Below are positions 43,328 through 52,186 of a stretch of 64,000 nt of DNA, one piece after another. Source of the stretch: CBDATA01 sp965202845 (GTDB taxonomy: Bacteria; Acidobacteriota; Vicinamibacteria; Marinacidobacterales; Marinacidobacteraceae). Location: assembly GCA_965202845.1 (NCBI GenBank), contig OZ241856.1, positions 682,001 to 746,000 of the forward strand, in the 5' to 3' direction. The notes under the pieces were generated by a model that saw only the letters and a program-made list of their open reading frames with translations, searched no databases and was not told the origin of the DNA. Numbering within the stretch: position 1 is the first letter of the stretch; every line of letters starts with the position of its first letter. A program made the translations under genes and the position numbers.

Positions 43328-45349
43328 TCAATGCGGCGGGGTGACGCCGTCCCAGATGCGGATGCGGCGGATCCGGTCGCCCGGCCCGATGCGGTCGAGG
43401 ACCGGGAAGCCGGAGCGAACCTGTCCGAAGACGGTGTAGCGCCCGTTGAGGTGCGGCTGCGGCAGCAGGGTGATGAAGAACTGGCTGTTCCCGGTGTCCT
43501 TGCCGTCCAGCGCCATGCCCATCGTGCCTCGGATGTAGCGGCGGTCGTTGATCTCGCAGCGGATCGTGGGCGCCGGGTCGCCGCGGGACTCCCCGGCCTG
43601 GACCACGAAGTTGGGAACCACCCGGTGGAACCGGAGGCCGTCGTAGAAGCCGCTGCGCGCCAGCTCCATGAAGTGGAGCGCGGTGCGGGGCGCGTCGGCG
43701 ACCAGCAGCTCCAGTTCGATCTCCCCGTGGTCGGTCTCGATCCAGGCGAGCGGGGTGAAGGACGCATGGACCGTCGGCGCGTAGGCCACCGGCGCCTGCG
43801 CCGGGGCCGGAAGGGGCGGCGCGGGTTCGAACCCCTCCCGCCGCAGGAAGCGGTGCGCTTCGCTTCGCACCGGCCAGGCCGGGTCCTCGAGCGCCGCTTC
43901 GGCGAAGGCGCGGCGGTTCGGCCCGGAATCGAGCCGGAGCGCCGCGCGCACTGCGGCCAGCCGGAAGTCGGGGAGCGGATCCCGGTCCTGGTGGTACGCA
44001 TGCCGCAGCTCGGCGAGGCCGGCGCCGAGGGCGCCGAGCGCCCGGGCCGCCGCCGCCCGCTCGCGGATGTCCTCCGCTTCGAGGCGTCCGAGGATCGCCG
44101 TGATCGAGGCTTCGTCCCGCTGGTCCTCCGGCAGGCGGGCTTCCAGCTCCCCGAGGCCGGTGATGGCGGCGCTCCGCACCCGGGAGTCCTCGTCGTCCAG
44201 TGCGCCCCGGAGGAAATTCCGAATCCGCGGGTCGCGGATGCCGGCGAGCGCACGGGTCATGGCGAGCCGGGCCTGCGGGTCGCGGTCCGACCAGCCGGAG
44301 AGCAGCAGCCAGAACCCTTCGGGGTCCTGGCGGTGGAGGGCGCGCGCCGCCGCCGCCCGGACCTCCGGATTCGGCGGATCCGGCGCGCCGATCCGGTCCA
44401 CCAAAAGCTCGGCGCTTCCCGGAACCGGGATTTCGGCGAGGACGGCGAGCGCCTCGGCGCGGATCGCCCAGCCGGGATCGTCGAGGGCCTCCAGCAGGCT
44501 CGCGGCTTCGGGAAGCGGCCGCCCCGCCGCGGCCGCCGCCCGCATCGCCTCGATCCGAACCATCGGACTCGGGTGGGTGAGGTTCGGGGCGATCTCCTCC
44601 GGAAACTCCCGGAGGCCGCGGACGCCGAACGCCCGGGTCAGCGGGTCGGCGGAGCGCGCGTAGGCGCGGGCCAGCGGCGCGAGCTCCGGGTCGCCCAGTC
44701 GGGCCACGGTCCACGCCGCCGGCCACCAGGCGGTGCGCGGCGTCCCGCCCTCCCCCAAAAGGGAGAGCAGATCCGCGCTCAGGTCGCCGCCGTCGTCGTG
44801 GATGCGGGCGAGGGCGAAGAGCGCCAGCCGGGCGCGGTCCCAGGCGGAGCGGCGGAGCGGGATTTCGATGTTCTCGCGGCGATCGGCGTATCCGGGGCTT
44901 TCCACCCGCTCGGCGAGGACTGCGGCGACCAGCTGCGCGGCGCCCGGCCCGCCACGCCTGCCGAGCGCCTCGATCGCTCGTTCCCGCACCCGGTCCGACG
45001 GGTCTGCCAGGGCGGCGGCGAGCGCTTCGGCGGCGTCCGCCGGCAGCGGGTCCTCGACGATGCCGAGCGCGAAGGCGGCGCTCGCCCGCACCGCTCCCGC
45101 CACGTCGCCCTGGAGGGCGGCGACCAGCGGCGGAACGGTCTCCGGGCGTCCGATCCGGCCCAGCGCGAGCGCCGCCTGCCGGCGGACTTCGTGGTCGGGG
45201 TCGGCGAGGTGGGCGGCGAGCCGTCCTTCGCCCAGCGAGCGGGCGTCCTCGAGCGCCACGATTTCGAGGATGTGGCTCTCTTGCGCGGTCGCTGCGGCCG
45301 CTGCGAGCAGCAGCGGCGGCAGCGCGGCAGTCAACCGCCGAGCGTCCAT
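43328..45349 (-). CDS. HEAT-repeat protein fused to a cyclophilin-type peptidyl-prolyl isomerase
   Basis: Exported protein of 673 residues. A signal peptide (LLLAAAAATAQ) is followed by about 12 HEAT/PBS-lyase-like repeats (for instance LADPDHEVRRQAALALGRIG, AALADPSDRVRERAIEALG, ALDDEDSRVRSAAITGLGEL) to about residue 490. A cyclophilin domain then fills the C-terminal 150 residues, with FYDGLRFHRVVPNFVVQAGE, GTMGMALDGKDTGNSQFFI and LNGRYTVFGQV. The core catalytic Arg, Phe and Gln of cyclophilins are present. The repeats probably bind client proteins while the other end isomerises Pro bonds in the periplasm. Its start overlaps the stop of the racemase-like gene by 19 bp. Confidence 0.85.
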   Translation of the reverse strand: MDARRLTAALPPLLLAAAAATAQESHILEIVALEDARSLGEGRLAAHLADPDHEVRRQAALALGRIGRPETVPPLVAALQGDVAGAVRASAAFALGIVEDPLPADAAEALAAALADPSDRVRERAIEALGRRGGPGAAQLVAAVLAERVESPGYADRRENIEIPLRRSAWDRARLALFALARIHDDGGDLSADLLSLLGEGGTPRTAWWPAAWTVARLGDPELAPLARAYARSADPLTRAFGVRGLREFPEEIAPNLTHPSPMVRIEAMRAAAAAGRPLPEAASLLEALDDPGWAIRAEALAVLAEIPVPGSAELLVDRIGAPDPPNPEVRAAAARALHRQDPEGFWLLLSGWSDRDPQARLAMTRALAGIRDPRIRNFLRGALDDEDSRVRSAAITGLGELEARLPEDQRDEASITAILGRLEAEDIRERAAAARALGALGAGLAELRHAYHQDRDPLPDFRLAAVRAALRLDSGPNRRAFAEAALEDPAWPVRSEAHRFLRREGFEPAPPLPAPAQAPVAYAPTVHASFTPLAWIETDHGEIELELLVADAPRTALHFMELARSGFYDGLRFHRVVPNFVVQAGESRGDPAPTIRCEINDRRYIRGTMGMALDGKDTGNSQFFITLLPQPHLNGRYTVFGQVRSGFPVLDRIGPGDRIRRIRIWDGVTPPH

Positions 45350-46440
45350 GCCACCAGCGTGTGCCGCTCGATTACGTCCTCGCGCAGCGCGAAGCCGATG
45401 CCGACGCCCTTCGGGATCGGAAGGGAGCCGTCCGGGGCGACGCGCACCGGGGGATCGATGATCTCCTCGGTGAAGTAGCGCTCGGAAGCCGCCACGTCGC
45501 CCGGCAGGCAAAACCCGGCGAGCGACGAAAGGTGGATGTTGTGGGCGCGCCCGACGCCGCTTTCCAGCATCCCGCCGCACCAGACCGGGATGTCCTGGCG
45601 CCGCGCCAGATCGGCGATGTCGCGCGCCGCCGAGAGTCCGCCCACCCGCCCGGCCTTGATGTTGAGGATCCGGCCGGCGCCCATTTCGAGCGCGCGCCGG
45701 GCGTCGTCCACCGACTTGACCGATTCGTCGAGGCAGATCGGCGTCTTGAGTTCGCGCTGCAACTGGGCGTGATCCCACATGTCGTCGTGCGCCAGCGGCT
45801 GCTCGATCATCATCAGGTCGAAGCGGTCCAGCTCGCGCAGCAGTTCGAGGTCGGCGAGGGTGTAGGCGCTGTTCGCGTCCACCATCAGCGGCATGTCCGG
45901 GTAGCGTGCGCGCACCCGTCGCACCACGTCCACGTCCCAGCCGGGCTTGATCTTGATTTTGATGCGCTGGTAGCCGCTCGCCAGTTCGGTTCCGATTTTC
46001 TCGAGCAGCTGGTCCACGGTGTCCTGGATGCCGATGGAGACCCCGGAGTTGGTGCGCTCGCGGGTTCCGCCGAGCGCCTGGGCGAGCGACTGGCCGCGGC
46101 TTCGGGCGAACGCCTCCCAGACCGCCATTTCGACCGCCGCCTTCGCCATGTTGTGGCCGCGGATCCGCCGGAACGAGGGAAGCACCTCGTCGGGATGGGC
46201 ATAATCCGCCTCCTTCGCGATGGGCCAGAGAAAATCCCGGATCAAGTGTTCGGCGGTGCGCACCGTCTCCGCCGAATACCCGGGGGCGGTGTCGGCGACG
46301 CACTCGGCATGCCCGGAAACGCCGTCCACCACCGCCTCGAGCAGCAGGAACCGCTGGTCGTGGACCCGGGCGAAGCTGGTCTCGAAGGGGTATTTCAGGT
46401 CGAGACGGAGCTCGCGGACGGTGAGGGATTCGATGCGCAT
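45331..46440 (-). CDS. enolase-superfamily o-succinylbenzoate synthase / N-acylamino-acid racemase type
   Basis: Enzyme of 369 residues with the enolase-superfamily barrel. Acid/base Lys is in QRIKIKIKPGWD; metal ligands are in MVDANSAYT, MIEQPL and LDESVKSVDDA; the second catalytic Lys is in LNIKAGRVGG; WCGGMLESGVGRAHN closes the site. This set marks the OSBS/N-acylamino-acid racemase branch. There are no menaquinone genes nearby, so racemisation of N-acylamino acids is at least as likely as menaquinone synthesis. The N-acyl-D-amino-acid deacylase at the window's left end and the Asp/Glu racemase would fit such metabolism, but they are not linked in one operon. Confidence 0.82.
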   Translation of the reverse strand: MRIESLTVRELRLDLKYPFETSFARVHDQRFLLLEAVVDGVSGHAECVADTAPGYSAETVRTAEHLIRDFLWPIAKEADYAHPDEVLPSFRRIRGHNMAKAAVEMAVWEAFARSRGQSLAQALGGTRERTNSGVSIGIQDTVDQLLEKIGTELASGYQRIKIKIKPGWDVDVVRRVRARYPDMPLMVDANSAYTLADLELLRELDRFDLMMIEQPLAHDDMWDHAQLQRELKTPICLDESVKSVDDARRALEMGAGRILNIKAGRVGGLSAARDIADLARRQDIPVWCGGMLESGVGRAHNIHLSSLAGFCLPGDVAASERYFTEEIIDPPVRVAPDGSLPIPKGVGIGFALREDVIERHTLVAWTLGG

Positions 46441-46477
46441 GGGGGAGGTTTCGGGGCGGCGAGTCTACCGGGAGTCC

Positions 46478-46482
46478 GGAGG
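46478..46482 (+). promoter_or_regulatory. ribosome-binding site of dxr
   Basis: GGAGG six bases before the GTG at 46489; it decides this start over upstream in-frame codons that would run across the divergent gene. Confidence 0.7.
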
Positions 46483-46488
46483 CGCCCG

Positions 46489-47664
46489 GTGAGCGTCGGC
46501 GTTTCGATTCTGGGCGCCACCGGCTCCATCGGCGCCAGCGCGCTCGAAGTGGCGCGCCGCTTCGGCGAGCGGTTCCGGGTGGTGGGGCTGGCCGCCGGAC
46601 GCGCTTCCGAGGCGTTCGCGGCGCTGGTGGAGCGCTGGCGCCCGGAGGCGGCGGCGCTCGGAGAGGAGGGGGAGGCGGAGCGGTTCGCCCGCGACTTCGG
46701 CGCTTCGTTCCCCGACGTCGAGATCCTGGGCGGCGTCCGGGGGCTCGAACGGGTGGCGACTTGGCCGGGCGCCGACCGGGTGATTTCGGCGGTGGTCGGC
46801 GCCGCCGGCCTTCCGGCGACGCTCGCCGCGCTCGCCGCCGGCCGGGTGGTGGGCCTCGCCAACAAGGAGTCGCTGGTGGCGGCGGGGGGGATCATGACCC
46901 GGACCGCGCGCGCCGGCGGCGGCGTCCTGATCCCGGTGGACAGCGAACACGCGGCGATCCACCAGTGCCTCGAGGGAGCGCGCCACCCGTTCCGCCGGCT
47001 CTGGCTCACCGCCTCCGGGGGGCCGTTTCGCGCCTGGACCCGGGACGAACTGGAGGCGGCGACCCGGGAGCAGGCGCTCCGCCATCCCACCTGGCGGATG
47101 GGGCCCAAGATCACGGTGGATTCGGCGACGATGATGAACAAGGGGCTGGAGATGATTGAGGCCCGCTGGCTCTTCGACGCGCCGCCCGACCGGATTTCGG
47201 TGGTCGTGCACCCCGAATCCACGGTGCACTCGATGGTCGAGTTCGAGGATGGAACCCTGCTGGCGCAGCTGGGCGCGACGGACATGCAGGTTCCCATCCA
47301 GTACGCGCTCACCTGGCCGGAAAGGCTGGACGGCGACCTGCCCCGCTTCGGATTCGACGCGCCCTTCTCGCTCCGGTTCGAACCGCCGGACCCGGCGCGC
47401 TTCCCCTGCCTGCGGCTGGCGGCGGAGGCGCTGCGAGCCGGGGGGGACGCCCCGGCGGCGCTGAACGCCGCCAACGAGGTCGCGGTGGACGCCTTCCTGG
47501 AGGGCCGGATCCGGTTCCCGGACATCCCCCGGGTGGTGGAGGAAACCCTGGAGCGGCGGCGCGTTTCCGAACCCGAAGACCTGGAGGCGGTCCTTCGCGC
47601 CGACCGGGAGGCGCGCCGGACGGCGGCCGAACGGGTAGCCTTCCGGGCGGCGGAAACTTCCTGA
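46489..47664 (+). CDS. dxr: 1-deoxy-D-xylulose 5-phosphate reductoisomerase
   Basis: NADPH enzyme of 391 residues that makes 2-C-methyl-D-erythritol 4-phosphate, the committed step of the MEP isoprenoid route. The Rossmann loop is ILGATGSIG at about 7-15. NKESLVAAG, VDSEHAAIHQCL, the metal/substrate loop LTASGGPFRAW and PKITVDSATMMNKGLEMIEA are family hallmarks. GTG start at 46489 after a clear GGAGG. rseP follows with no gap. Undecaprenyl diphosphate synthase uppS, which uses its products, lies inverted at 52183. Confidence 0.96.
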   Translation: MSVGVSILGATGSIGASALEVARRFGERFRVVGLAAGRASEAFAALVERWRPEAAALGEEGEAERFARDFGASFPDVEILGGVRGLERVATWPGADRVISAVVGAAGLPATLAALAAGRVVGLANKESLVAAGGIMTRTARAGGGVLIPVDSEHAAIHQCLEGARHPFRRLWLTASGGPFRAWTRDELEAATREQALRHPTWRMGPKITVDSATMMNKGLEMIEARWLFDAPPDRISVVVHPESTVHSMVEFEDGTLLAQLGATDMQVPIQYALTWPERLDGDLPRFGFDAPFSLRFEPPDPARFPCLRLAAEALRAGGDAPAALNAANEVAVDAFLEGRIRFPDIPRVVEETLERRRVSEPEDLEAVLRADREARRTAAERVAFRAAETS

Positions 47665-48984
47665 ATGCTGACTCTCATCGCCTTCGTGGCCATCGTGGGC
47701 ACGCTGGTCGTGTGGCACGAGCTGGGGCATTTCCTGGTGGCGCGGTGGCTGGGCGTCCGGGTGGAGACCTTCTCGATCGGGTTTCCGCCGCATATCTACC
47801 GCCGGCGTCACGGGGACACCGAGTACACGATCGGGGCGCTGCCCATCGGGGGCTACGTGAAGATGGCCGGCGGGGCGCCGGGGCAGGGGAGCGACGACCC
47901 GGCGGAAATCCAGAATCGCACCCGCGGCGAACGGCTGGCGATCCTGTTCGCCGGTCCCGCGATGAACTTCCTGCTGTCGATCCTGATCCTCGCCGGGATG
48001 TTCTACGTCGGGATGGAGCGGCGGGTGGGACTCTCGGATCCCCCGGTCGTCTCCCATGTGGCGGAGGATTCCCCGGCGGGGGAGGCCGGGCTGCGTCCCG
48101 GCGACCGGATCGTGGCGATCGACGAGACGCCGACGCCCGACTGGCTCGCCGCCCTCGAGCGGATCATCGTTTCCGCCGACCGGGAAGTCGTTTTCGAGGT
48201 GGAGCGGGACGGGACGCCGCGCCGATTCCCGGTTCAGGTCCGGGCGGTGGGCGAGGATGCGATCGGGGACGCTGGAATCCGCCCTCCGGCGCCGCCGATC
48301 CTCGATTCGCTGGACCCCGGCATGCCGGCGGAGGCGGTCGGGCTGTTGCCCGGCGACCGGATCACCGCGGTGAACGGGCAGCCGGTGGGGAGCACCGACG
48401 AGGTGGGGAGTCACATCCGGCGGGGCGGGCTGGCGCCGGTGGCGATCCGGGTCGCCCGCGGCGAATCCGAGCGCGACTTCCGCGTGGTGCCGGTTCCGGT
48501 GGAGGACGAGACCACCGGCGAAACGGTTCCCCGGATCGGGGTTCGTTTCCAGATGCCCTTCCGGCTGGTGAAGGCCGAGTCGCTCTCCGACGCCTTCGGG
48601 GAGGCGGCCCGGGAGACCGCCCGCTGGGGTTCGGCCACTGTGCGCAGTCTCGGCGGCATCGTGACCGGCGCCGTCCCGGTCCGGCAGCTTTCCGGCCCGA
48701 TCGGGATCGCCGAGGCGTCCGGCGACGCGGTTCGGCGCGGCCCGCAGGATGTCCTGTTGCTGATGGCGGTTCTGAGCCTCAGTCTCGGCGTGCTCAATCT
48801 GCTGCCGATCCCGGTTCTCGACGGCGGGCAGATTGCGGTGCTGCTGGTCGAGTCGGTGGCCCGGCGGGATTTGAGCCTCACGGCGCGCCAGGCGCTCATG
48901 TTCGCCGGGGTGGCGCTGATGATCCTGGTCTTTGTCGGGGTGATCTTCCTGGACCTTTCCAAGGCCGGGTGGTTCGGGAGGTAG
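47665..48984 (+). CDS. rseP: RIP metalloprotease (RseP/M50 family)
   Basis: Membrane-embedded zinc protease of 439 residues. The first helix holds HELGHFLVA (HEXXH); the third metal ligand region is NLLPIPVLDGGQI near residue 377. Two PDZ domains lie between, with GLRPGDRIVAIDETPTP and GLLPGDRITAVNGQPVG. It cleaves transmembrane anti-sigma factors and signal-peptide remnants. The ATG at 47665 starts on the base after the dxr stop, so the two are coupled. Confidence 0.95.
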   Translation: MLTLIAFVAIVGTLVVWHELGHFLVARWLGVRVETFSIGFPPHIYRRRHGDTEYTIGALPIGGYVKMAGGAPGQGSDDPAEIQNRTRGERLAILFAGPAMNFLLSILILAGMFYVGMERRVGLSDPPVVSHVAEDSPAGEAGLRPGDRIVAIDETPTPDWLAALERIIVSADREVVFEVERDGTPRRFPVQVRAVGEDAIGDAGIRPPAPPILDSLDPGMPAEAVGLLPGDRITAVNGQPVGSTDEVGSHIRRGGLAPVAIRVARGESERDFRVVPVPVEDETTGETVPRIGVRFQMPFRLVKAESLSDAFGEAARETARWGSATVRSLGGIVTGAVPVRQLSGPIGIAEASGDAVRRGPQDVLLLMAVLSLSLGVLNLLPIPVLDGGQIAVLLVESVARRDLSLTARQALMFAGVALMILVFVGVIFLDLSKAGWFGR

Positions 48985-49004
48985 GGGGAGCGGACGTACG
49001 GGCG

Positions 49005-49457
49005 ATGCGGGGCGTGCGGGCGGCGGTTCGGGCAGCCGCGCCCCCGGAGCGGGTGTTCCGGATCGCGACCGACCTGCGGCAGCTCCCGGAAATCATTGAA
49101 GGGCTGGATCGCGTCGAAGTTCTCACCGACGGCCCGATGGGGGAGGGGACCCGCTGGCGCGAGACGCGGACGCTCCACGGACGGCAGGCGACCGAGGAGA
49201 TGCGGGTGACCGCTTTCGACCCGCCCCGTTCGTTCGTGGTGGAGGCCGATTCCCACGGGGTCCACTACCGGACGGCGTTCTCCTTTGAGCCGGAAGGCGC
49301 CGGAACCCGGGTGGCGATGGAGTTCACCGGGCGCCCGCGCACCCTCTTCGCCAGGGCGTTCTCGCTCGTCATGGGCCGGTTCATGGAGCGGAGCTTGCGG
49401 AAAGTGCTGGAACGGGATTTGGAGGATGTCCGCCGCGCCGCCGAAGCGGGGGACTGA
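49005..49457 (+). CDS. SRPBCC-family (START-like) protein
   Basis: Small protein of 150 residues with the helix-grip fold: VRAAAPPERVFRIATDLRQL, EMRVTAFDPPRSFVVEA, then FSFEPEGAGTRVAMEFTG and a closing amphipathic helix. Such proteins bind hydrophobic ligands or act as cyclases and aromatases. No active-site motif is clear. It follows rseP by 20 bp. On the other strand the DUF4143 ATPase frame runs 193 bp into this gene, so one of the two 3' ends is probably not real; this one matches family length. Confidence 0.75.
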   Translation: MRGVRAAVRAAAPPERVFRIATDLRQLPEIIEGLDRVEVLTDGPMGEGTRWRETRTLHGRQATEEMRVTAFDPPRSFVVEADSHGVHYRTAFSFEPEGAGTRVAMEFTGRPRTLFARAFSLVMGRFMERSLRKVLERDLEDVRRAAEAGD

Positions 49458-50941
49458 CCAGCCCCGCTGGTCATCCTTCTTCGGGCGTGCGGGGCAGGGT
49501 CGCGGTAGCGGAGGAGCCACGGGCCGCCCGGGTGCTGGCCGGAGGCGACCGCAAAGGGGTCGGGGTGGCCGGCCGCCGTCCAGTCGCGGCGGTCGTTGCG
49601 CGCTTCCGCCAGTTCGACCAGCACCCGCGCCGCTTCCTTCCGGGCGGTCTCCTCGTCGGGATGCCACAGGGACACTGCGGGGAAGTCGGGTTCCTCGCGG
49701 TCGCTGCCCTCCGGGTGCCGGAAGTGCACGAGCCAGCGAACTTCCGGCGGAGGGGGCGCCGTGGGCGTCGTTCCGCTTTCGAACCCTTCCAGCACCCCGC
49801 TCATCCCGGCGAGCGGCGCGACTTCCACGCCGCGGCGCGCCTGGCGCTGTCCGCCGCCGTGGAGGACCGCCTTTCGTTTGACCTGGGGCAGGAGCGCGGC
49901 GACTTGTTCGAGGGCGCGGAAGGAGTCGGAGGCGATCGTCGCTCCCGACTTGATCTCGATGAGGCCCAGGTCCTGGCCGTATTCGCACACCAGGTCGCAT
50001 TCCAGCCCCCGGGAATCGCGGAAAAACGACAGGTTGGACGGCTGGCCCCGGTTGAAGCGATGCTTGAGCGCCTCGACGACCGCCGCGTTCTCGAACAGCG
50101 GCCCCCGGAGCGGATGGGTGGCGAGCTGCCGGGGGCGCTCGATGCCGACGAGGTGGCTCGCCAGCCCCACGTCGTGGAAGTAGAGCTTGGGCGACTTGAC
50201 GAGGCGCTTGCGGAGGTTCGCGTGGAAGGGCGGAAGCTGGAAAACCACATAACTCGCCTCCAGAATCGTCATCCATTGGCGGGCGGTGGTGTGGGAGATG
50301 CCGGCGTCGGCGCCCAGGGACGTCAGGTTGACCAGTTGCCCGACCCGCCCGGCGCACAACCGCACGAACCGCCGAAAACTCGACAAATTGCGGATGGTTC
50401 CGATTTGCCGCACGTCGCGCTCCACGTAGGTCTCGAGGTAATCCCGGAGCGCCTCCCGGGGTTCGAGTCGCTGATCGTGGATGCGGGGGTAGCAGCCGGA
50501 GTAGAGGATGTCGTCGATGGCGCCGCTCGCCCCCGCCCGGCGCCTTTCGCCCAGGGTGAACGGAAGCAGCCGAAGCAGGGCGGCGCGCCCGGCGAGCGAC
50601 TGGTCTATCGCGTCGGAAACGGCGAACTGTTCGCTGCCGGTGAGGACGAAGAGGCTGTTCCGCCGCAGTTCGTCGACGAGCGCCTGCAGGTAGGAAAGGA
50701 GCGTCGGAACGCGCTGGATCTCGTCGAGGATGGCGCCGCCGGCGAGCGGCATGAGAAATCCCCTGGGGTCGGACTCGGCGAATTCCCGCTGATCCGGGAC
50801 CTCCAGGTTGACGTACTTGAGACTGGGGAACGCCGTGCGGCAGAGCGTGGTCTTGCCCGACTGCCGCGGCCCCATCACGGTGACCACCGGGTATTCCTTG
50901 AACCGCCTGACCAGAACCGGCGTGATTTCGCGCTCGATCAT
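49265..50941 (-). CDS. AAA ATPase with DUF4143 domain and an anomalous C-terminal extension
   Basis: Protein of 558 residues. The N-terminal AAA domain has Walker A MGPRQSGKTTL (about 23-33), AGGAILDEIQRVP (Walker B) and VLTGSEQFAVSD. A DUF4143 domain follows with ARQWMTILEASYVVFQLPPF and the nuclease-like DLVCEYGQDLGLIEIKSG. Such proteins end near 400 residues; here about 150 more follow, the last 60 being Ser/Arg/Pro-rich and antisense to the SRPBCC gene. A frameshift or lost stop in the 3' part is likely. The start at 50941 (MIEREITPVL) is the family start. The job of this family is uncertain; many are mobile and toxin-like or defence-linked. Confidence 0.75.
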   Translation of the reverse strand: MIEREITPVLVRRFKEYPVVTVMGPRQSGKTTLCRTAFPSLKYVNLEVPDQREFAESDPRGFLMPLAGGAILDEIQRVPTLLSYLQALVDELRRNSLFVLTGSEQFAVSDAIDQSLAGRAALLRLLPFTLGERRRAGASGAIDDILYSGCYPRIHDQRLEPREALRDYLETYVERDVRQIGTIRNLSSFRRFVRLCAGRVGQLVNLTSLGADAGISHTTARQWMTILEASYVVFQLPPFHANLRKRLVKSPKLYFHDVGLASHLVGIERPRQLATHPLRGPLFENAAVVEALKHRFNRGQPSNLSFFRDSRGLECDLVCEYGQDLGLIEIKSGATIASDSFRALEQVAALLPQVKRKAVLHGGGQRQARRGVEVAPLAGMSGVLEGFESGTTPTAPPPPEVRWLVHFRHPEGSDREEPDFPAVSLWHPDEETARKEAARVLVELAEARNDRRDWTAAGHPDPFAVASGQHPGGPWLLRYRDPAPHARRRMTSGAGQSPASAARRTSSKSRSSTFRKLRSMNRPMTSENALAKRVRGRPVNSIATRVPAPSGSKENAVR

Positions 50942-51017
50942 GGCGTCCAGCGTAGGTGCGCCATGCGCAAATCGCAAGTACTACTTTCAATTTGTGCGAA
51001 GCCTTGCCCGACTTCGC

Positions 51018-51416
51018 CTATCGCCGCCCCATGAGCCAGCCGAAGCGCGCGCCGGCGAGGTCGAGGGCGAGCAGGGGGATGCCCACGAAAGAGATCACGA
51101 GGAAGGTGATGTCTCCGAGATTCAGAAAACCCAACGCCAAAACTGAAGCCAGGACAACCAGGTCGGTTTTCCATCGGCGGGGAGCGCGGTCGTTTCGCGG
51201 GGTTCCGTCGCCCTCAAACGGATCCGTCAAGGGCCGTCGGAACAGCCGGAACCAAGCCTCGGCGCCGCCGACAAGGACGCCGAAAGCCATGATCGCGAGG
51301 AAAATCGTGGAATTGAAGGCGGCCGGATCCGCCAACCGCAATGCGAGGCCCGCCGTCCAGAGACCGAGCAACAGCCCCCGCAACCATGGGCGATTCCAGC
51401 TCCGCCGGGAGATCAC
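51018..51416 (-). CDS. small membrane protein of unknown function
   Basis: I do not recognise this 132-residue protein. It has about four hydrophobic segments: GLLLGLWTAGLALRL, TIFLAIMAFGVLVGGAEAWF, LVVLASVLALGFL and ITFLVISFVGIPLLALDL. The GTG start at 51416 overlaps the stop of cdsA (GTGA), so it is coupled to truA-uppS-cdsA and may serve lipid or envelope synthesis. It lies convergent to nothing and 77 bp before the ATPase gene start. Confidence 0.6.
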   Translation of the reverse strand: MISRRSWNRPWLRGLLLGLWTAGLALRLADPAAFNSTIFLAIMAFGVLVGGAEAWFRLFRRPLTDPFEGDGTPRNDRAPRRWKTDLVVLASVLALGFLNLGDITFLVISFVGIPLLALDLAGARFGWLMGRR

Positions 51417-52186
51417 AGGGCGAGGATAGCCCGGAACGCCAGCGCCGCGAACAGCAGGCCGTCCGCCCGATCCAGCGCTCCGCCGTGGCCGGGAATGAGC
51501 GATCCGCTGTCCTTCCGCCTGGCGCTCCGCTTCCATCGCGATTCGTAGAGGTCGCCGAGCGCGGCGGCGCCGGAGAGGACGAGGCCGATTCCAGCGAGAC
51601 CGAGCGCGCCCGGGGCGCCGTCCGGCAGCAGGAAGCCGACGCCCGGCGCGACGGCGGCGCTCAGCGCGAGCTGGCACCCGAATCCCGCCCAGGTCTTCCC
51701 GGGGCTCAGGCCGGGAGCGAGCTTCGGTCCGCCGATCCGCCGCCCCCCGTACAGGGCGCCGACTTCCCCGGCGACCACCACCACCACGAGGAAGAGCAGC
51801 ATCCGTCCGCCGTCGGGACCGGCGCTGATGTCCAGGATGGCGGCGGTGGGCAGGCCGATCCAGAGCGCGCCGGCGAGGACGCCGCCGGCGAGCGACGCCT
51901 GGCGGGGGCCCGCGATCGCCAGCGCCCCGACGAGGATCGCGGCGGGAAAAGGCGCGACGTCGGCCCAACCGGCGGGCAGGACGCCGCCCAGCGCCACGAT
52001 GGCGAAGAGGAGGAACCCGAGCGCCTGCGCGGCCCGGCTTTCGGCGGGGAGGGTGAGCGGGAGGGCTTCGGCGAGGCAGAGCAGCGAGAAGAGGAGCAGC
52101 GCCGCCGTCCGCGCGACGGGAGGCGCCGCAAGGCAGATCCAGAGGGTGAGCGCCGCGAGGACCGCTCCGGCGGCGAGCCGCTTCAC
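51413..52186 (-). CDS. cdsA: phosphatidate cytidylyltransferase (CDP-diglyceride synthase)
   Basis: Inner-membrane enzyme of 257 residues with about seven helices that makes CDP-diacylglycerol from CTP and phosphatidate. The C-terminal signature is ESRWKRSARRKDSG followed by SLIPGHGGALDRADG, with the conserved Lys-Asp and His-Gly-Gly. KTWAGF also matches. The GTG at 52186 overlaps the uppS stop (GTGA); a longer N-terminus would read through uppS. The usual neighbours dxr and rseP are 5 kb away in opposite orientation. Confidence 0.9.
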   Translation of the reverse strand: MKRLAAGAVLAALTLWICLAAPPVARTAALLLFSLLCLAEALPLTLPAESRAAQALGFLLFAIVALGGVLPAGWADVAPFPAAILVGALAIAGPRQASLAGGVLAGALWIGLPTAAILDISAGPDGGRMLLFLVVVVVAGEVGALYGGRRIGGPKLAPGLSPGKTWAGFGCQLALSAAVAPGVGFLLPDGAPGALGLAGIGLVLSGAAALGDLYESRWKRSARRKDSGSLIPGHGGALDRADGLLFAALAFRAILAL

